Positions 30,425 to 33,994 of a DNA stretch of 33,994 nt are shown in pieces. A program made the translations under genes and the position numbers. The stretch is from an uncultured Christensenella sp. (GTDB lineage Bacteria > Bacillota > Clostridia > Christensenellales > UBA1242). The notes under the pieces were generated by a model. The model had not been told where the DNA came from. It did no database searches and was given only the letters and a program-made list of their open reading frames with translations. How positions within the stretch are numbered: the stretch's first letter is position 1; each line of letters opens with the position of its first letter. The stretch lies in contig CATKZB010000012.1 of the NCBI GenBank assembly GCA_949841595.1, positions 1 through 33,994 of the forward strand, given 5' to 3'.

Positions 30425-31522
30425 CTATAATTTTACTGTTTTTTGTGATTGAATCAGTTTTCTGCAAATTATTGTTCCTGTTTCATAATCGAAGATAACT
30501 TTGTCAACTTCAGGTCTGATTTCTATATCATTGCAGATAACATCATAATCTCTGTTGAATTTTATTGCAGGATTGCCGGAATCTTTGATATGTATTATGA
30601 AATTGCCTTTACATTCAATCCATCTGTCACACCATTCTTTGTTTACATCATAAAGTGCAATTTTTGTATCGTTATAAAAATTATATTGCAAAACTTGTGA
30701 GCCGACACTGATAAGCCCTAAACTATTTGTGTCAGCATCTGTATTTGTAACTTCAAATGACAGTGGTTTGTTTGTAAAACTGTTATCACTTCCATAAAAA
30801 CTTAATCTTTTTGCAAAAATCTCATTTTCAAAACCATCCGACTCATTCAAAACTTCCACTTGACTATCTTTAACCAGTTGAACTGGAGTGTCCACTTGAA
30901 AGTAATATGCTTCAGCAGTTATGCCATTGTCTAATTTCGCAGAACTTTTCTTGTTCATCTTTTTTGGCAGTTTTCCAAAATTTGTGTAAATTTCGTGTTC
31001 TCTTATATTTTTATCACACCACGCCATTGTTGGTTCTTTGCCTTCACCAAAAGTTGCCGTCAAATCAATCATGATAAATCTGCTTACATGAATTCCGTGT
31101 TTTTCATTATCTCTTATTGATATCGTAAATTTTGCATCTTTACAACTTTTAGGCGAAACAAAATCAAGACTTGAAAAAGTCCAGTCTGCTGAAGAACTTT
31201 CAATTTCTTGTTTAAAAAGTTGTTTTCCATCGCTTCCACAAATTTCACAAATCAAGGCATTTGAAATCTTCTTGTAAATATGATGTCTGAAAGATATGTA
31301 ATAAAGATGTCCTTTCTCAAGATTTGAAACACTTTGATAAAGAGCATCCTTAAAACCTATCTTCAAACTTGAGCCACTTTTGTAACCCACTTCGTTTTCA
31401 TCTTTGCTTATCAAATTTTTGTTGTTTTCAACTAAATCCACAAACATATTTTTTGCTTGTTTCCAATTATATTTTATGGTGCTGCAGTACAATATTCCGT
31501 CATTGCTGAACCTCACTCCCAT
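30425..31522 (-). CDS. Unknown protein with phage-tail-like DLTATFG motif
   Basis: A 365-residue beta-rich protein (ATG 31522, GGAGGG upstream). No signal peptide or TM. About residues 155-180 read FIMIDLTATFGEGKEPT followed by MAWCDKNI, a motif I know from the ends of jelly-roll domains in Clostridia phage tail/baseplate and surface proteins. The preceding 100 residues (YYISFRHHIYKK..., DWTFSSLDFVSP) fit a carbohydrate-binding-like sandwich. No other phage genes adjoin. It follows the secreted C39-like gene across a small hairpin. Function unknown; perhaps a surface or sugar-binding protein. Confidence 0.55.
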   Translation of the reverse strand: MGVRFSNDGILYCSTIKYNWKQAKNMFVDLVENNKNLISKDENEVGYKSGSSLKIGFKDALYQSVSNLEKGHLYYISFRHHIYKKISNALICEICGSDGKQLFKQEIESSSADWTFSSLDFVSPKSCKDAKFTISIRDNEKHGIHVSRFIMIDLTATFGEGKEPTMAWCDKNIREHEIYTNFGKLPKKMNKKSSAKLDNGITAEAYYFQVDTPVQLVKDSQVEVLNESDGFENEIFAKRLSFYGSDNSFTNKPLSFEVTNTDADTNSLGLISVGSQVLQYNFYNDTKIALYDVNKEWCDRWIECKGNFIIHIKDSGNPAIKFNRDYDVICNDIEIRPEVDKVIFDYETGTIICRKLIQSQKTVKL

Positions 31523-31539
31523 ATTTCCCTCCAATAGAT

Positions 31540-31566
31540 AAAACCTATACTCTGTATAGGTAAAAT
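31540..31566 (-). terminator. Weak hairpin between the C39-like and tail-like genes
   Basis: ACCTATAC/GTATAGGT (31543-31550 with 31554-31561), 3-nt loop, followed by TTTATC on the minus strand: a partial terminator or processing site. Confidence 0.5.
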
Positions 31567-31569
31567 ATT

Positions 31570-32385
31570 TTAATAAATGCTTATTGCATAAGCTTCGTCA
31601 ATGCAGTTTGTGCTATTGACTGATAAATAACCTTTCGTTCCATCTCCAAAAGCCACAATCAAAAACTTTTCAGTTCTTGTCAATGTATTGTTGGTATAGA
31701 ACTTAAATTCTCTGTATCCATACACAACCAACACATGTCCATTAGAACTCCTTCGTCCCAACAAAGACATATGAGTTGAATCTTGACTAATTCCTGCGTC
31801 TACATAATATTCATAAGAATTTAAGAACAACACAATAGGCTTTTGTTGAGATATATAACTCTTTGCTGTTTCAATGTTGAAACTTCCACCACAAGAACTA
31901 TATGCAATGCTGTAACCTTGTTGGTTTACATACTTGGTTAAGCCACTTTTGAATTGCGAAACTGATGTTCCTGGATTGATGCTGTTTGTGCCCATGAGTT
32001 CATAAAGATATTCTTTCATAGCAATTACGGTGTCATTTTGTGGTCTAAAATAAAATTTTCCATTATATGTATAACCAGATTCATAATCAGGAATTAAGTT
32101 TTGGAACTCATCATCATAATAGCCTATCACAATACTTCCTGCCAATGGAGCACAAGAATTCAGTTGTGTCAAATTTCGATAAATTGGACACAACTTATCT
32201 AAATGAACATCAAACATGTCATAATTGTCATAGTTAATAACAACTTCATAAGTTTCACCAGATTCTCCACTTTCAAAATAAGTGGTGTCACAATAGTAAC
32301 TATCCTGTGGGCAAGCTAAACCGGTGTTTCCACCTACAAAACCCATAAGGCATGCAAAAACCAAAGAACTTGCACTTTTTATCAT
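31570..32385 (-). CDS. Secreted C39-like papain-fold protein
   Basis: A 271-residue exported protein. ATG 32385 chosen for GGGAGG upstream and because it begins a signal peptide (MIKSASSLVFACLMGFVGG). Mature part resembles peptidase_C39_2/C70-type folds: catalytic Cys in LNSCAPLAGSIVIGYYD (about 78) and His in NGHVLVVYGY (about 217), with an Asp in FGDGT (about 247). The Cys-His order and spacing fit a papain-like peptidase or transpeptidase acting outside the cell. Extra Cys residues could form disulfides. It follows the sigma/anti-sigma pair and may be its target. Confidence 0.75.
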   Translation of the reverse strand: MIKSASSLVFACLMGFVGGNTGLACPQDSYYCDTTYFESGESGETYEVVINYDNYDMFDVHLDKLCPIYRNLTQLNSCAPLAGSIVIGYYDDEFQNLIPDYESGYTYNGKFYFRPQNDTVIAMKEYLYELMGTNSINPGTSVSQFKSGLTKYVNQQGYSIAYSSCGGSFNIETAKSYISQQKPIVLFLNSYEYYVDAGISQDSTHMSLLGRRSSNGHVLVVYGYREFKFYTNNTLTRTEKFLIVAFGDGTKGYLSVNSTNCIDEAYAISIY

Positions 32386-32442
32386 CTTTTGTACCTCCCT
32401 ATAAATAATAATGTATAGAAAGGTGCAAAATCGGGTCAAAAA

Positions 32443-33099
32443 TTATAAAAATTTTTCAAAAAATTCTGTATCATTTAGATTCATATGAATATACAATTTA
32501 TATTTATAATAATCTAACATTCCATGAAATTCTTCATCATAAAAAGATTCAGTAACTTTTTGATATAAAATATAATCTTGCCCTTTGCTTATATTAGCAT
32601 CTTTAATATAGGAATCATGTCCTTTAAATTTATATTTCCTACTTAAAATTAAATCAAATTCTATCTTTGTAAAAGGTATATCTTGTTTGTCTAAAACCAA
32701 ACTAACAGCTAAAAGTTGTTTGTTTTCATTATCATAATAGCCATAAGAAAATAATACATCACATTCATTTAAAACAAAACTATACTGAGAATAGTTTTCT
32801 GCAAAATATTGAGTCAAAAAATCTTTTGAAATTTCTTCTTGAACAACTTCATTCTCAGAATAATACTTTTCTTCATCATCTCTCAAAACAATCGGCAAAA
32901 CAATGCAAGGAATCAAAATAAGCAAACAACAAGCTGCCACTGCAAGATTCTTCCAAAAAGAAATTTGCACTCGCTTTTGAACTTTCTTTTCTCTTACTTT
33001 TGCTTTCAAACGCTCCAAAACATCTGCTTCAAGTTCTGGAACATTTTCTTCCTCGCATAAAATTCTGATTTCTTCTCTTAATTGTTCTTCAGTCTTCAT
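32443..33099 (-). CDS. Single-pass membrane protein, likely anti-sigma factor
   Basis: A 218-residue protein: cytosolic N-terminus with helical LREEIRILCEEENVPELEADVLERLKAKV, a single TM (about 50-71, Ala/Cys/Leu/Ile rich), and an extracellular domain of about 140 residues rich in Tyr/Asp. It overlaps the ECF sigma gene by 11 nt, the standard sigma/anti-sigma arrangement. Inference: it holds the sigma at the membrane and releases it on an external signal. No zinc-binding ASD motif (HxxxCxxC) is seen, so it is not a ZAS-type. Confidence 0.7.
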   Translation of the reverse strand: MKTEEQLREEIRILCEEENVPELEADVLERLKAKVREKKVQKRVQISFWKNLAVAACCLLILIPCIVLPIVLRDDEEKYYSENEVVQEEISKDFLTQYFAENYSQYSFVLNECDVLFSYGYYDNENKQLLAVSLVLDKQDIPFTKIEFDLILSRKYKFKGHDSYIKDANISKGQDYILYQKVTESFYDEEFHGMLDYYKYKLYIHMNLNDTEFFEKFL

Positions 33100-33643
33100 T
33101 TAAATTAACTCCCAAAATATCACCCAATTCTTTGATTCGTCTTTTCACAGTAGATTCAGAAACTTGCATAATCTTTGCAATCTCTTTAGTCTTTGTGTAA
33201 CCATATAGTTTCAGAATAGAAATTTGTCTATACACAATAGGTAAACTTTGAAAAACCAAACGAAATGACATTTCTTCCAACATATTGGTTGTGTCAGAAA
33301 GATGAAAATCACAATAAGATGACTCCATAAGTTCATCCAAACTTATATTATCTCTTGTTGCTCTTCTTTCTATTTTTAATTTGTTGAGATATTGAAATCT
33401 GGCTATAGTCAAAATCCAACTATAACAATTATCAAAATTTATCAGTTCTTCACACTTATCAACAACTGTCGTAAAAGTTCTTTCAATTGCTTCTTTAATC
33501 AAATCGTCATTGTTCCACATTGATTTCAGAAAACAATAAATTTCTCTTTTCATTGAATTATAAAGTTCGACAAAAGCATCGTCATCACCTTTTGTCATTC
33601 TTTGAACTAAAACATTTATGTACTCTTTTAAATCCTTTTCCAT
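33089..33643 (-). CDS. ECF-family RNA polymerase sigma factor
   Basis: A 184-residue sigma-70 family protein of ECF type: region 2 (DDAFVELYNSMKREIYCFLK ... NCYSWILTIARFQYLNKLK) and region 4 (LPIVYRQISILKLYGYTKTK, HTH EIAKIMQVSESTVKRRIKEL), linked by a variable stretch. Probably activates surface or stress genes. Translationally coupled to the membrane protein downstream and 3 bp after the XRE gene. Confidence 0.85.
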   Translation of the reverse strand: MEKDLKEYINVLVQRMTKGDDDAFVELYNSMKREIYCFLKSMWNNDDLIKEAIERTFTTVVDKCEELINFDNCYSWILTIARFQYLNKLKIERRATRDNISLDELMESSYCDFHLSDTTNMLEEMSFRLVFQSLPIVYRQISILKLYGYTKTKEIAKIMQVSESTVKRRIKELGDILGVNLNED

Positions 33644-33646
33644 ACC

Positions 33647-33976
33647 CTACTTACAATAACTTTTAATTACAGTCAAAACTGCTTGTTTTTCCTTTGCATC
33701 AAGTTTTTGCCAACACTCAATAAGCTCTTTTTCTTCATTGTTTAGTGGATAAAGTTCTTCATCCTCTGTAAACAGTTGAGCCAAAGTTATATCCAAAACC
33801 TCGCATATTGAAATCAGAGATGTCAAACTTGGAACATAGTTTCTTTTGCTAAACCAATTCCTTATGCAAGGATCAGAAATATCTGCTTGATTTGCAAGTT
33901 CATAAATTGACATTCCCTTTTTCTCTACAAGCAATCTAATTTTTTGTTTAACTCTAGTTATAATTTTATCATCCAT
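33647..33976 (-). CDS. XRE-family transcriptional regulator
   Basis: A 109-residue protein with an N-terminal HTH_3 domain (residues 8-66: IRLLVEKKGMSIYELANQAD, recognition helix around SDPCIRNWFSKR, closing with ISICEVLDITLAQLF) and a helical tail. First gene of the XRE-ECF-membrane protein run; AGGAG lies before the ATG at 33976, near the window edge, so its promoter is not in view. Confidence 0.85.
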   Translation of the reverse strand: MDDKIITRVKQKIRLLVEKKGMSIYELANQADISDPCIRNWFSKRNYVPSLTSLISICEVLDITLAQLFTEDEELYPLNNEEKELIECWQKLDAKEKQAVLTVIKSYCK

Positions 33977-33994
33977 AAACTTCTCCTATTTAAA

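Noticed and set aside
30425-31522. Second prophage remnant based on the tail-like motif
   Set aside because: No integrase, terminase, capsid or other tail genes nearby; the motif alone does not support a prophage.

Overview
The window is a low-GC, anaerobic Firmicute chromosome segment, probably from an uncultured Clostridia-like lineage (inference). Supporting signs are the dnaG-rpoD pair, groES-groEL, a monomeric [FeFe] hydrogenase, a superoxide reductase, a DUF3343 protein beside a cysteine-desulfurase-like enzyme, AGGAGG-type ribosome binding sites and consensus sigma-A promoters. No oxygen-respiration genes are seen.

Positions 674-11675 are an integrated element of 10,947 bp, bounded by a perfect 55-bp direct repeat of the 3' half of a tRNA-Leu(UAG) gene. 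The intact tRNA is at the right end beside a tyrosine integrase. Inside, a long minus-strand gene set (9789 down to 1354) encodes a Zot/gpI-type assembly ATPase, a small one-membrane-segment protein, a secreted protein with a C-terminal anchor, a 781-residue membrane-anchored coiled-coil/repeat adhesin, an HTH replication-type protein, and several small unknowns ending in a ribbon-helix-helix protein. An XRE repressor and the integrase are divergent. Together these describe an inovirus-like (filamentous phage) prophage in a Gram-positive host. It also carries a GC-rich triple-hairpin region (889-993), a set of TGTATATACA sites, paired repressor operators, integrase arm-site repeats, and a likely plus-strand small RNA (about 3819-3913) with a perfect consensus promoter and an intrinsic terminator.

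Positions 11707-20200 are host accessory and housekeeping genes: M18 aminopeptidase, superoxide reductase, a six-gene tRNA cluster (Gly, Arg, His, Gln-CUG, Gln-UUG, Lys) with very hairpin-rich spacers, a stand-alone Spo0A-C-like protein, tRNA-Ser with a PPOX-family protein, a J-domain protein, a lytic transglycosylase, the DUF3343/aminotransferase-V pair, an unknown basic protein and a coiled-coil zinc-ribbon protein.

Positions 20244-26668 are core genes: rpoD, dnaG, groEL, groES and the hydrogenase. Positions 26831-33976 hold a Nudix hydrolase, an S51-like peptidase with a Cys at the nucleophile position, a MATE-like transporter, a HipA-like kinase-fold protein, and an XRE / ECF sigma / membrane anti-sigma / secreted C39-like / tail-like-domain gene run that looks like a cell-surface regulatory unit.
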